Positions 21,245-29,510 are shown, numbered from the stretch's first letter. The stretch: DNA of 32,642 nucleotides from Lentzea sp. (GCA_030146905.1 JASLAV010000756.1:1-32642); one strand, 5' to 3'. A program made the numbers and translations. The notes: generated from the letters alone by a model not told the origin.

Positions 21245-22960
21245 TCAGAAAGTCAGCTTCCACGAGTTGATGTAGCCGTCGTCCTGGCGAGCGACGTCCT
21301 GGACCCGCAGCTTCCAGGTGCCGTTCGCCACCTCGCTGGACGCGTTGACCGCGTAGGTCGCCACGACGTTGTCGCCGGAGTCGCTGCCGGAGCTCTTCAG
21401 CCGATACGCCGTGCCGTCCGGGGCGACGAGGTCGATGACCAGGTCACCGCGGTAGGTGTGCACGACGTCGACGTCGGCCTTCAACGTCGCCGGGGCGTTG
21501 CCCGTGACACCGGAGACCGTGATCGAGCTGGTCACGGCCGCGCCGGCGTCCGGGATCGCCACGTCGGCGGTGTTCTCGAACGAGGGGCCGCCGGGCGTGC
21601 CGGTGCCGACCGCCGCGAAGGCGTCCACGCGGCCCTCGCCGAAGAAGTTGTTCCTGGCCGTGGTGCCGCTGCACCGGCTGTCGGTGCAGCTCAGGTCGTC
21701 CGCCTGGGTGGCGAGCAGCGCGCGGAGCTGGGCGGGCGTCGCCGTCGGGTCGGCCGACTTGAGCAGCGCCGCCACGCCCGCGACGTGCGGGGAGGCCATC
21801 GACGTGCCCGACTTGGAGCTGTACTTGCCGCCGGGGGCCGTGGAGTAGACGCTGTCGCCCGGCGCCGCGACGTGGACCTTGTCGGTGCCGTAGTTGGAGT
21901 ACGACGACTTGCCGTTCGCGGAGGTGATCGCCGAGACGCTGACGACGCCGGGCACCTCGGTCGGCACGCTCAGGCACGAGTTGGTGATGGTGCGCTGCAC
22001 GGGTGTCGAGTCGTTCGGGCTGGAGGAGTCACGGGTCTTGTTCGCGAGGTTGTAGTTCTCGTTGCCCGCCGCGGCGACGTTCAGCACGCCCTTGCCCTCG
22101 GCGTAGGCCACGGCCCGCTTCACGCCCTCGAGGATCGCGTCCTGGTCGGCGTTGTCCGGGCAGTTGAACAGCCACGGGTCGGTGTAGTAGCTGTTGTTGG
22201 TCACCTCGAAGCCGCGGTCACCGGAGAAGACCATCGCGCAGATGGTGTTCTCGGGGAAGAACAACCCGCTCGGCTTCTCCGCGATGCGCACCGACGCGAT
22301 CTTCACCTTGGGAGCGACACCGACCATGCCACGGCCGTTCTTGGCCGCCGCGATCGTGCCCGCGACGTGCGTGCCGTGGGTGTCGGTGTCACGCCACGAC
22401 CCGGCCCGCGTGTCGAGCTTGCCGTAGGCGCAGGAGGCGGAGTTGGCCGCGTCGAAGTTCGGCCTGAGGTCCTCGTGCAGGTCGTCGACCCCGGTGTCGA
22501 GCACGCCGACGGTGACGCCGGCAGAGCCCTGGTTGATCTCCCACGCCCTGTCGGCGCCGATCTGCGTCATGTCCGTGCGCAGCGGCTCGGTTGCCGGCAG
22601 TGCCGCCTGCGGCGGTGAGGCCGGGATCGCCGGGCTGGCCGCGTCGGCGGGGATGTCCGACGTGCGGGTGGCGCCGACCTTCTGCACACCGCTGACGGCG
22701 CGCATCTTCGCGGCGAAGTCGGTCGCACCCGAGTGCGCGACGATGACGCCGATCGCGTCGTAGGTGCTCCACACCGTGCCGCTGTTGCTCGCGATCGCCT
22801 GGGTGGCTCCGGCCGTGGCTCCCGGCGCCGTGATGACCAGGTACGAGCGCGTGCCCGCGAGAGGCGCCGCAGTGGCGGGGGTGGCCGCCGTCAGGACGCC
22901 GGCGCCCACAGCCGCGGCGATGGCCGCGGTGCGCAGGCGTGAACGTGAACGCAAGGACAC
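21245..22960 (-). CDS. secreted subtilisin-like serine protease with P-domain
   Basis: A 571-residue exported protease. Residues 1-32 are a signal peptide (Arg-rich start, Ala-rich core, PATAA). An inhibitor_I9-type propeptide follows to about 110 (YLVITAPGATAGATQ, then AKMRAVSGVQKVG). The S8 catalytic domain has Asp in VGVLDTGVDDLHEDL, His in DTHGTHVAGTIAAAKNG, the oxyanion Asn in AAAGNENYNLA and Ser387 in SGTSMASPHVAGVAALL. The final 115 residues form a proprotein-convertase P-domain (jelly roll) ending HTYRGDLVIDLVAPDGTAY and DGYINSWKLTF. The P-domain usually stabilises or assists folding. The start is GTG 22960 with GGAGGAACA before it. It is probably an extracellular nutrient or processing protease; no substrate peptide or inhibitor gene is adjacent. 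Confidence 0.96.
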   Translation of the reverse strand: MSLRSRSRLRTAAIAAAVGAGVLTAATPATAAPLAGTRSYLVITAPGATAGATQAIASNSGTVWSTYDAIGVIVAHSGATDFAAKMRAVSGVQKVGATRTSDIPADAASPAIPASPPQAALPATEPLRTDMTQIGADRAWEINQGSAGVTVGVLDTGVDDLHEDLRPNFDAANSASCAYGKLDTRAGSWRDTDTHGTHVAGTIAAAKNGRGMVGVAPKVKIASVRIAEKPSGLFFPENTICAMVFSGDRGFEVTNNSYYTDPWLFNCPDNADQDAILEGVKRAVAYAEGKGVLNVAAAGNENYNLANKTRDSSSPNDSTPVQRTITNSCLSVPTEVPGVVSVSAITSANGKSSYSNYGTDKVHVAAPGDSVYSTAPGGKYSSKSGTSMASPHVAGVAALLKSADPTATPAQLRALLATQADDLSCTDSRCSGTTARNNFFGEGRVDAFAAVGTGTPGGPSFENTADVAIPDAGAAVTSSITVSGVTGNAPATLKADVDVVHTYRGDLVIDLVAPDGTAYRLKSSGSDSGDNVVATYAVNASSEVANGTWKLRVQDVARQDDGYINSWKLTF

Positions 22961-22989
22961 TGTTCCTCCAACACTCCCAGCGGGCGATG

Positions 22990-23008
22990 CCCGCGCGTGG
23001 TGCGCGGG
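22990..23008. terminator. GC-rich hairpin downstream of P450, upstream of protease
   Basis: CCCGCGC (22990-22996) and GCGCGGG (23002-23008) pair around a five-base loop. It lies between the end of the second P450 and the protease start on the same strand. It may end P450 transcripts or be part of the protease leader. Confidence 0.4.
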
Positions 23009-23052
23009 TGCAGGGGCCCGTCACGCCATTAGAGGAGGTCGGAGGGCGTTCA

Positions 23053-23065
23053 GGACGCGGCGTCC
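23053..23065. repeat. palindrome GGACGC-G-GCGTCC
   Basis: Six-base perfect arms around a single G lie about 40 bp after the P450 stop and 93 bp before the protease start. The single-base centre makes a hairpin strained, so an operator for the protease gene is as likely as a terminator. Confidence 0.35.
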
Positions 23066-23103
23066 GAGAAATGCCCCGTTCGGCTCACGTCGAACGTCGC
23101 ACG

Positions 23104-24417
23104 TCAGGCCCGGTGCGTGCCCAGAGTGGCGGGCAAGGTCTCGAAACCGCGCAGGACGCGGGTCGGGCGACGCCGCGCACCGGGCAGCAGCCGCAGGCCG
23201 GGGAAGCGGTCGAAGATCGTGCGCAGGCCGATCTCGCCCTCCATGCGGGCGAGCTGGGCGCCGAGGCAGTAGTGCCGGCCCGCGCCGAACGAGACGTGGT
23301 CGCGCGCGTTCTGGCGGCTCACGTCGAACTCCGACGGGTTCTCGAAGACGGACGGGTCGCGGTTGGCGCCCGCGAGCACGGTGGTGACGAGCCGGCCGCG
23401 GCGGACGGGGACGCCGGCGACCGTCGTGTCGCGGGAGCACATGCGGCCGGTCAGCAGGACCGGCGGGTCGAAGCGCAGGACCTCGTCGACGGCGTTGCCC
23501 CACAGCTCCGGGTTCGCGCGGACCGCTTCGAGCTGATCGGGATGCCCGGTCAGCAGCGAGATGCCGTTGCCGAGGAGGTTGACGGTGGTCTCGAAGCCGG
23601 CGGCCAGCACGAGGCCCGCGGTGGCCTTGAGCTCGCGTCCGGTGAGGCCCGCGCCGTCCTCGCGGGCGGTGATGAGGCGGCTGAGCAGGTTGTCGCCGGG
23701 GTTGTCGCGCAGGGTCTCGATGTGGTGGCTGAGCCAGGCGTCGAACGTGGTCAGCGTGGTCTCGACGCTGCGGAACACGCGCCACGACAGGCCCAGGTCG
23801 AGGCTCGGGGCCGCTGCGGAGCCCAGTGCCAGGACCGTCGCGCGTTCCCGCGGTGGCACGCCGAGGATCTCGCAGATCACCGTGACCGGCAGCAGGCCGC
23901 AGTAGGTCTCGATCAGGTCCACGGGGTTCGACGGGTCGAGGCCGTCGAGCAGCTCGTCGGCGATCTCCTGCGTGCGGGCGCGCAGCTGTTCGACGGCGCG
24001 GGCGGTGAAGACGCGGGTGACGAGCTTGCGGTAGCGGGTGTGCGAGGGCGGTTCGACGGCCAGCAACGACGGCGGGCGCACGGGGTGCATCACGTCCGTG
24101 TCCGACCACGCTGCGAGCTTGCCGAGGATGCCGGCGCCGAACCGCGGGCGGGCCGTCACGAAGGCGTCGTCGGACAGGACCGCCCTGACGACCTCGTGGC
24201 GGGTCGTGGTGTGGCCGACCCGCGTGGCGGCGAGCGGGCCGTGGGAGCGGATCTCGTCGAACAGGCCGGTCAGGTCGGCGCCGGTGGTGGCCTCGACGGT
24301 GATGCGGCCCTGCAGGTCGCCGCGGCGGGCGGCCATGCGCAGCACCGTGCGCGGCAGCGCGTGGCCGATGCCCCAGCGCACCGCGGGTTTGACGTGCTCG
24401 TCAGCCAGGCTCGTCAC
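23104..24417 (-). CDS. cytochrome P450
   Basis: A second soluble P450 of 437 residues. Landmarks are the I-helix motif LAAGFETTVNLLG (Phe instead of the usual His/Asp before Glu), ExxR in VDEVLRFDPP and the haem loop FGAGRHYCLGAQLARME. A longer-than-usual N-terminal segment (HVKPAVRWGIGHALPRTVLRMAARRGDLQGR) precedes the core. The start is taken as GTG 24417; the open frame continues 43 residues upstream in low-complexity Arg/Pro-rich sequence without P450 similarity. No ferredoxin gene is adjacent, unlike the first P450. Neighbours (protease, DeoR) give no pathway clue. It may be a xenobiotic- or lipid-oxidising enzyme. Confidence 0.95.
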   Translation of the reverse strand: MTSLADEHVKPAVRWGIGHALPRTVLRMAARRGDLQGRITVEATTGADLTGLFDEIRSHGPLAATRVGHTTTRHEVVRAVLSDDAFVTARPRFGAGILGKLAAWSDTDVMHPVRPPSLLAVEPPSHTRYRKLVTRVFTARAVEQLRARTQEIADELLDGLDPSNPVDLIETYCGLLPVTVICEILGVPPRERATVLALGSAAAPSLDLGLSWRVFRSVETTLTTFDAWLSHHIETLRDNPGDNLLSRLITAREDGAGLTGRELKATAGLVLAAGFETTVNLLGNGISLLTGHPDQLEAVRANPELWGNAVDEVLRFDPPVLLTGRMCSRDTTVAGVPVRRGRLVTTVLAGANRDPSVFENPSEFDVSRQNARDHVSFGAGRHYCLGAQLARMEGEIGLRTIFDRFPGLRLLPGARRRPTRVLRGFETLPATLGTHRA

Positions 24418-24542
24418 GGATCGAGCCTGCCGACCGGGCCGCGCGGAAGTCAAGGGCGCGGTTCGTGTGTCCAGTTCGGACCGACGTGGCTCCGGCCGGC
24501 GACCAGGACGGCACGGGCCGGACGCGATGGGCGAACCGTGGC

Positions 24543-25283
24543 TCACGCCGGGATGACCGGCACCTCCAACGCCCGCACGACCGCGTTGTCCGCGTCCGTG
24601 ACGACGCCCGCGACCTCGGCGAACGGCAGCACCGAGAACCGCGACGCCGTCCCGATCTTCTCGGAGCTGGCCAGCACGTACGTGTCGGCGGCCTGGTGCG
24701 CGAGCGCGCGTTTCATCGCGGCCTCGTCGGCGTCACCGGTCGTGAGGCCGGCCTCGGGATGCACGCCCGTGACGCCGAGCAGGAACACATCGGCGTGGAC
24801 ACCCCGTGCGGCTTCCGCGGCAGCAGCACCGCACGCGACCATCGAGTGCTTGAACAGGCGCCCGCCGATCACGTAGACCTCCACGCCCTGATGCTCTTCC
24901 AACGCGCTCGCGATCGTCGGACTGTGCGTGACGACCGTGGCTTCGAGGTCGAGCGGCAGCGCGCGCACCACGGCGAGAGTGGTCGTGCCGCCGTCGAGGA
25001 TCACAGTGCTGCCGGGTTCGACCAGCGCCGCCGCCGCGCGTGCGACCCGTTGCTTGCCGTCGACCTCGACGCCCTGACGTGTCGCGTAGTCCGCGATAGC
25101 AGGCGAAACGGGCAGTGCGCCGCCGTACACGCGTTGGCAGAGCCCTGCTGCCGCGAGGTCGCGCAGGTCCCGCCGGATCGTGTCCTCGGAGATGCCGACT
25201 TCGGCGGCGAGGTCTTTGGCGACGATCCGGCCGTCGGTGCGCAGGCGTTCGAGCAGCAGGTCACGGCGCTGGGCAGCGAGCAT
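24543..25283 (-). CDS. DeoR-family transcriptional regulator
   Basis: A 246-residue DeoR/GlpR-type repressor. The N-terminal helix-turn-helix reads RRDLLLERLRTDGRIVAKDLAAEVGISEDTIRRDLRDLAAAGLCQRVYGGAL, residues 6-57. The sugar-phosphate-sensing domain begins at ILDGGTTTLAVVRALP and includes VTGVHPEAGLTTGDADEAAMKRAL and SEKIG, typical of ribose-5-phosphate-isomerase-like effector domains. The start is ATG 25283 with AAGGAG 8 nt upstream. The family responds to phosphorylated sugars or nucleoside breakdown products. It is divergent, across 49 bp containing a repeated TGCACGTT, from a deoxyribosyltransferase-like gene, which is its likely target. Confidence 0.95.
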   Translation of the reverse strand: MLAAQRRDLLLERLRTDGRIVAKDLAAEVGISEDTIRRDLRDLAAAGLCQRVYGGALPVSPAIADYATRQGVEVDGKQRVARAAAALVEPGSTVILDGGTTTLAVVRALPLDLEATVVTHSPTIASALEEHQGVEVYVIGGRLFKHSMVACGAAAAEAARGVHADVFLLGVTGVHPEAGLTTGDADEAAMKRALAHQAADTYVLASSEKIGTASRFSVLPFAEVAGVVTDADNAVVRALEVPVIPA

Positions 25284-25320
25284 GCACGTTTCTCCTTGTT
25301 TCTGCCGAGTGTTGCACGTT
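25283..25320. promoter_or_regulatory. direct repeat TGCACGTT, candidate DeoR site
   Basis: TGCACGTT occurs at 25283-25290 and again at 25313-25320, three helical turns apart, between the divergent DeoR gene and the DUF4406-like gene. Same-face repeats in a DeoR divergent promoter are typical of its operators. Confidence 0.5.
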
Positions 25321-25332
25321 ATGGTCGGTGGC

Positions 25333-25695
25333 ATGTTGATTCTGATCGCAGGTCCCTACCGATCGGGCACCGGGGACGACCCCGCCCTGATGGCGCGCAA
25401 CCTCGAACGGCTGGAGGAGGCGGCGTGGCCGATCTTCCGCAGCGGCCACGTGCCGATGATCGGGGAGTGGGTGGCACTGCCGGTGCTGCGCGGCGCGGGG
25501 GGCTCGTCGCCGCTCGACCCCATCGCGTCGGAGATCATGTACCCGACCGCGGAACGGCTGCTGCGCCACTGCGACGCGGTGCTGCGGCTGCCGGGCGAGT
25601 CGACGGGCGCGGACGAGGACGTGCGGATCGCGCGGGAACGCGGACTGCCCGTGTACGAACGGGTCGAGGAGATCCCGGGGTACCGCGCGGCCTAG
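25333..25695 (+). CDS. DUF4406/nucleoside deoxyribosyltransferase-like protein
   Basis: A 120-residue protein with a Rossmann-like opening LILIAGPYRSG, an Asn-containing helix NLERLEEAAWPIFRSGHVPMIGEW and the acidic DAVLRLPGESTGADEDVRIARERGLPVY. This matches DUF4406 and the wider nucleoside 2-deoxyribosyltransferase fold, in which AGP-Y and the late Glu (here STGADED) bind and attack the sugar. True deoxyribosyltransferases carry a nucleophilic Glu after a GxxxD motif; GESTGADED is a candidate but I cannot confirm activity. ATG 25333 lies close to the DeoR operator region. Divergence from a sugar-phosphate-type repressor fits a nucleoside or sugar salvage role. Confidence 0.8.
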   Translation: MLILIAGPYRSGTGDDPALMARNLERLEEAAWPIFRSGHVPMIGEWVALPVLRGAGGSSPLDPIASEIMYPTAERLLRHCDAVLRLPGESTGADEDVRIARERGLPVYERVEEIPGYRAA

Positions 25696-25713
25696 CGACC
25701 TACCATCCGGAGC

Positions 25714-26163
25714 ATGCCGAGACTCGTCGTCCTCCTGGTGCTGCTGCTGGTCGCCGGTTGTGCGCAGGAGGACGACGGATCGGCCGGCCTCACCGGCACG
25801 TTCCTGCGCATGCGCGACGCCGGTTTCGACTGGACCAGCGTGGAGCACCGGCAACCTGAGCGGGACGTGCACGAGATCCGCGTCGAGCTGAGAACCTCGG
25901 AACCGGACCAACAGGCGGCGGAACGGGCCGCGAAGCTGGTGTGGACGACCCACGAGGGGCCCCTCGACGTCGTGTCGGTCGTGGTGAACGACGACTACCT
26001 CTGGAAGCTCGACCGAGGTGGGCTGCGGTCGCGGTTCGGGCAGAGAACCGAGTCCTCGCCGCCGGACGACGACGCGTCCGTTCTGCTCTGGTCCGTGCTG
26101 CTGGGACTCGTGGGCGTCTTCGCCGTCGCCAGGCTCGCCGTGAAGCTGCGCCGGCGCAGCTAG
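25714..26163 (+). CDS. small lipoprotein with C-terminal membrane helix
   Basis: A 149-residue exported protein. The N-terminus LVVLLVLLLVAGCAQED is a lipoprotein signal with the lipobox VAGC, giving a lipidated Cys at residue 15. The middle is a small charged domain (WTSVEHRQPERDVHEIRVELRTSEPDQQAAERAAKLVWTTHEGPLDVVSVVVNDDYLWKLD). A membrane helix follows near the end (VLLWSVLLGLVGVFAVARLAV) with a basic tail. A lipid anchor plus a C-terminal helix is unusual and implies that the domain is held at the outer face of the membrane from both ends. No family is recognised. It begins 18 nt after the DUF4406-like gene and its end overlaps the convergent TrpF gene by 4 nt. Confidence 0.8.
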   Translation: MPRLVVLLVLLLVAGCAQEDDGSAGLTGTFLRMRDAGFDWTSVEHRQPERDVHEIRVELRTSEPDQQAAERAAKLVWTTHEGPLDVVSVVVNDDYLWKLDRGGLRSRFGQRTESSPPDDDASVLLWSVLLGLVGVFAVARLAVKLRRRS

Positions 26164-26756
26164 CCGCGGGCGGCGGCGACGAACTCGCGCATCCGGCCGT
26201 GGTCCTTCACACCGCGGCTCGACTCGATGCCGCTGGACACGTCGACCCCCCACGGCCGGGCGGTGCTGATCGCCCCGGCGACCGTCTCCGGGTCCAGCCC
26301 GCCCGCCAGCACCCACGTGCCCGACGGGCGCTTCTCGTCGAGCCGCGTGATGTCCCACTGCTCACCGGACCCCGCGACGGGCGAGTCGATCAGCAGCAGC
26401 TCCTCACCGAACGCACCGGTGCGCACGTCGGTGCCCGGTCCGAGCGCGGTGGCCCTGACCAGCTGGAACGGCATGCCGGCCAGCTCGTCGAACGCTTCCT
26501 TCGGGTAGTCGCCGTGCAGCTGCAACGCGCGCACGCCGGTCCTCAAGGCCATCTCGCCGGCCTCGGCCGCTGTGATGCCACGCACGACGGCGACGGTGAG
26601 CACGTGGTCCGGCACGCCCGCGACGAGGGCGCGGGCCAGGTCGACGTCGATCTGGCGCGGGCTCGTGGTGAGCACGAAACCGACGGCGTCGGCCCCGGTG
26701 TCGACGGCGACGTCGACGTCGGACTCGGTGCGCAGACCACACAGCTTCACGAACAC
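26160..26756 (-). CDS. trpF: phosphoribosylanthranilate isomerase
   Basis: A 198-residue TIM-barrel enzyme that isomerises N-(5'-phosphoribosyl)anthranilate in tryptophan synthesis. The general-base Cys is in VKLCGL, SPRQI and LQLHGD are conserved barrel motifs, the general acid Asp is in LLLIDSP, and phosphate loops are WVLAGGLDPETV and GVDVSSGIESSRGVKD. All key residues are intact. The GTG start at 26756 (alternative GTG two codons later) has no ribosome site but TAGGAT sits 7 nt upstream, so it may be leaderless. Many actinomycetes lack trpF and use PriA, a HisA-like bifunctional isomerase, so a separate copy away from other trp genes is noteworthy. It could serve a specialised pathway that consumes anthranilate or tryptophan. 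Confidence 0.93.
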   Translation of the reverse strand: MFVKLCGLRTESDVDVAVDTGADAVGFVLTTSPRQIDVDLARALVAGVPDHVLTVAVVRGITAAEAGEMALRTGVRALQLHGDYPKEAFDELAGMPFQLVRATALGPGTDVRTGAFGEELLLIDSPVAGSGEQWDITRLDEKRPSGTWVLAGGLDPETVAGAISTARPWGVDVSSGIESSRGVKDHGRMREFVAAARG

Positions 26757-26844
26757 ACCCGCGATCCTATGTGGCGCGGCTGACAGTCACACATCCCGCC
26801 GCTGTCCGGTCCTAGTAGCGGGGACACGGGCAACGGAGGCCGCG

Positions 26845-28569
26845 ATGACAGAACAGCGAACAGCCACTTCAGTGCTGGTGATCGGAACCGGCGGCGCCGG
26901 GTTGCGCGCCGCCATCGAGCTCGCCGAACGCGGGGTCGACGTGCTGGTCGTCGGCAAACGCCCCAGGGCCGACGCGCACACCGCGCTCGCCGCCGGGGGC
27001 ATCAACGCCGCGCTGGCCACGATGGACCCCGCCGACACGTGGCAGCAGCACGCGGCCGACACCATCAAGGAGAGCTACCTGCTCGCGAACCCCGACATCG
27101 TGCGGATCGTGGCGGAGCAGGCGCCGCGCGGCATCGCCGACCTCGAACGGTGGGGCATGCCGTTCGCCCGCGAGGCCGACGGCCGCATCTCGCAGCGGTT
27201 CTTCGGCGCGCACACCTTCCGCCGCACGTCGTTCGCGGGCGACTACACGGGCCTGGAGATCCAGCGCACGCTCGTGAACCGGGCCGCGCGGCTGGACATC
27301 CCGATCCACGACTCGTGCTACATCACGCGGATCCTGGTGCGGGACAACGTGGTCTTCGGCGCCTACGGGTTCGACCTGAACACCGGCACGCGGCACGTCT
27401 TCCACGCGGACGCGGTCATCCTCGCGGCGGGCGGGCACACCCGGATCTGGCGCCGCACGTCGTCGAGGCGCGACGAGAACACCGGCGACTCGTTCCGCCT
27501 GGCCGTGCTCGCGGGCGGGCGGATCCGCGACCCGGAGCTGGTGCAGTTCCACCCGTCGGGCCTGCTCGAACCGGAGAACGCGGCAGGAACCCTGGTGTCG
27601 GAGGCGGCACGGGGAGAAGGCGGCATCCTCACGAACGCGCTGGGGGAGCGGTTCATGGCCCGCTACGACCCGCGGCGCCTCGAGCTGTCCACTCGCGACA
27701 GGGTGGCGCTCGCCGCGTACACCGAGATCAAGGAGGGCCGCGGCACCCCGAACGGCGGTGTGTGGCTCGATGTCTCGCACCTGCCGCGCGAACAGATCAT
27801 GCGCCGGCTGCCCAGGGTGTACCAGACGCTGCTCGAACTGCAGATGAAGGACATCACCCGCGAGCCGGTGGAGATCGCGCCGACCGCGCACTACTCGATG
27901 GGCGGGGTGTGGGTGTCGCCCGGCGACCACTCGACGGGCGTGGAAGGCCTGTACGCGATCGGCGAGGCGTCCAGCGGCCTGCACGGCGCGAACCGGCTCG
28001 GCGGCAACTCGCTCATCGAGCTGCTGGTGTACGGGAGGATCGTCGGCGAGGCGGCCGCCCGGTACTCCGCTTCGCTGGAAGCGCAGCACCGTTCGCACGC
28101 GGCACTGGCCGAGGCGAGGTCCGAAGTGGACGACCTGCTCCACGCGGACGGGCCGGAGAACGTCCGCGCCCTGCAACGGTCGCTGCGCAACACGATGACC
28201 GAACACGCGGGCGTCGTGCGCGACGAAGCGGGCCTGCGCAAGGGACTCGCGGAGCTGGACGAGCTCGAAGACCGGACCCGCGACGTCGGCGTGCACCCCG
28301 ACCTGGCCGGGTTCCAGGACCTCGCGCACGCCTTCGACCTCAAGGCCTCGGCGATGTCGGCACGCGCCACGCTGGAGTGCGCGCTGGAACGCCGTGAGAC
28401 CCGCGGCTGCCACAACAGGTCGGACTTCCCCGGCCTGGATCCGTCGCAGCGGGTGAACCTCGTGTGGTCGGGGCCCGGCCGGATCGAGCGGGAGGGGATT
28501 CCGGCGGTGCCGGAGGAGATCGCGTCGCTGATGAGGGACGTCGACACGGCGGGCAAGCTGGTCGAGTGA
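26845..28569 (+). CDS. fumarate reductase/succinate dehydrogenase-type flavoprotein, stand-alone
   Basis: A 574-residue FAD-dependent dehydrogenase of the FrdA/SdhA/NadB family. It begins with the dinucleotide fold VLVIGTGGAGLRAAIELAERG. His45 in AHTALAAGGINAAL aligns with the histidine that binds FAD covalently in fumarate reductases, which L-aspartate oxidase lacks. Substrate-binding motifs are FHPSGLLEPE, SEAARGEGGIL, TAHYSMGGVW and LGGNSLIELLVYGRIVGEAAA. The C-terminal helical domain is complete. ATG 26845 follows GGAGG by 5 nt. No iron-sulfur or membrane-anchor subunit gene is adjacent, so it must borrow partners, act as a soluble reductase or work with another acceptor. L-aspartate oxidase is the main alternative. 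Confidence 0.9.
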   Translation: MTEQRTATSVLVIGTGGAGLRAAIELAERGVDVLVVGKRPRADAHTALAAGGINAALATMDPADTWQQHAADTIKESYLLANPDIVRIVAEQAPRGIADLERWGMPFAREADGRISQRFFGAHTFRRTSFAGDYTGLEIQRTLVNRAARLDIPIHDSCYITRILVRDNVVFGAYGFDLNTGTRHVFHADAVILAAGGHTRIWRRTSSRRDENTGDSFRLAVLAGGRIRDPELVQFHPSGLLEPENAAGTLVSEAARGEGGILTNALGERFMARYDPRRLELSTRDRVALAAYTEIKEGRGTPNGGVWLDVSHLPREQIMRRLPRVYQTLLELQMKDITREPVEIAPTAHYSMGGVWVSPGDHSTGVEGLYAIGEASSGLHGANRLGGNSLIELLVYGRIVGEAAARYSASLEAQHRSHAALAEARSEVDDLLHADGPENVRALQRSLRNTMTEHAGVVRDEAGLRKGLAELDELEDRTRDVGVHPDLAGFQDLAHAFDLKASAMSARATLECALERRETRGCHNRSDFPGLDPSQRVNLVWSGPGRIEREGIPAVPEEIASLMRDVDTAGKLVE

Positions 28570-28573
28570 CAGC

Positions 28574-28593
28574 GACGTCCTCGCCAGGACGTC
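28574..28593 (+). terminator. hairpin after the flavoprotein gene
   Basis: GACGTCCT (28574-28581) and AGGACGTC (28586-28593) form a perfect 8-bp stem with loop CGCC, starting 5 nt after the stop codon at 28569. No T-run follows, as is common in this genome type. Confidence 0.7.
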
Positions 28594-28657
28594 TCGCCGC
28601 GGAACGATCTCCGTCCTGCCCGCGTCGAACCGCGGAACCCACTGGAGAGGAACACCG

Positions 28658-29503
28658 TTGCCGAACGAGGACGGGCAGGAGTCGGTCGCAGGGTGGGAGC
28701 TCACCCGCGACGGCCAACGCGAGTGGTACCGCAAGAGCCTGGCCAACGGCATCTCGGTCTACGGGCGGTGGGACGGCGAGGCGGGCGTGGTCGAGGCCGG
28801 CGTCGACCCCGCCGGCGTAGGCCGCACGCTCACCAGCAGCCGCAAGGACTTCCGCGACAAGGACGCGTTCTTCACCGCCGCCCGGCTCGTGGTCGACATG
28901 GCCGCCAACCTGCCGTCGTTCCGGGTGGGCGACGAGACCCGCGCCGAGCACCTGCTGACCGGTGAGGTGGCGGGAACCGTCGACGCGATGCCGGGCGCGA
29001 GCGACTTCCCCGAGGCGGAGCTGACGTTCACGCTCACCGACGGTCGCTCGGTCGTGCTGATCCTCACCGAGGAGCAGGCCGACGACCTCACGACCAAGAT
29101 CTATTCGTTGAGCGAGCACGTGTGGTCCGAGTACCACGACGAGGACTTCGACGAGGACGGGGACACCGGGGAGAACGTGCGGGAGGCGGCCCCGGAGGTG
29201 GTCCGGCAGGTGGTCGAGGTGCCGGACGTCAGCGAGGTCGACGCCGGCCCTGACACGGGGGATGACCTGATGAAGGTGCTGGAACAGCGCTTCGGCGTCA
29301 CCCGGGACTTCCTGCTGGCCCGCTTCGACTGGTCGGCGGTGGTCGTCGTCGGCGAGCCCGCCGTCAGCACGTTGCTCGATCGCGCGGACGAACTGGCCGA
29401 GGCCATCGCTCCCCACTGGTTCCCCGGTGTGGTGGAACGGCCAGGCGAGGTCTGGGTGGAGCTGCGCCGGGGGTTCAGGCCCGAGACGAGCCCGTGGGCG
29501 TGA
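28658..29503 (+). CDS. hypothetical acidic protein, 281 residues
   Basis: I do not recognise this soluble protein. The N-terminal part resembles a small beta-rich module (ELTRDGQREWYRKSLANGISVYGRWDGEAGVVEAGVDPAGVG). A middle section, ELTFTLTDGRSVVLILTEEQADDLTTKIYSLSEHVWSEY, is followed by an acidic linker (DEDFDEDGDTGENV, about residues 162-177). The C-terminal 75 residues (MKVLEQRFGVTRDFLLARFDWSAVVVVGEPAVSTLLDRADELAEAI) look like an independent alpha/beta unit. The start is TTG 28658 with GAGAGG 8 nt upstream. Length, codon bias and ribosome site support a real gene. It follows the flavoprotein after an 88-nt gap with a hairpin, so it is probably a separate transcription unit. Confidence 0.8.
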   Translation: MPNEDGQESVAGWELTRDGQREWYRKSLANGISVYGRWDGEAGVVEAGVDPAGVGRTLTSSRKDFRDKDAFFTAARLVVDMAANLPSFRVGDETRAEHLLTGEVAGTVDAMPGASDFPEAELTFTLTDGRSVVLILTEEQADDLTTKIYSLSEHVWSEYHDEDFDEDGDTGENVREAAPEVVRQVVEVPDVSEVDAGPDTGDDLMKVLEQRFGVTRDFLLARFDWSAVVVVGEPAVSTLLDRADELAEAIAPHWFPGVVERPGEVWVELRRGFRPETSPWA

Positions 29504-29510
29504 CCGGCCG

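Noticed and set aside
26845..28569. L-aspartate oxidase (NadB) label
   Set aside because: His45 matches the covalent-FAD His of fumarate reductases, and no nadA or nadC is adjacent. It is kept as the second choice.
26869..28752. 627-codon open frame on the minus strand
   Set aside because: Antisense shadow of the flavoprotein gene, whose motifs are complete on the plus strand.
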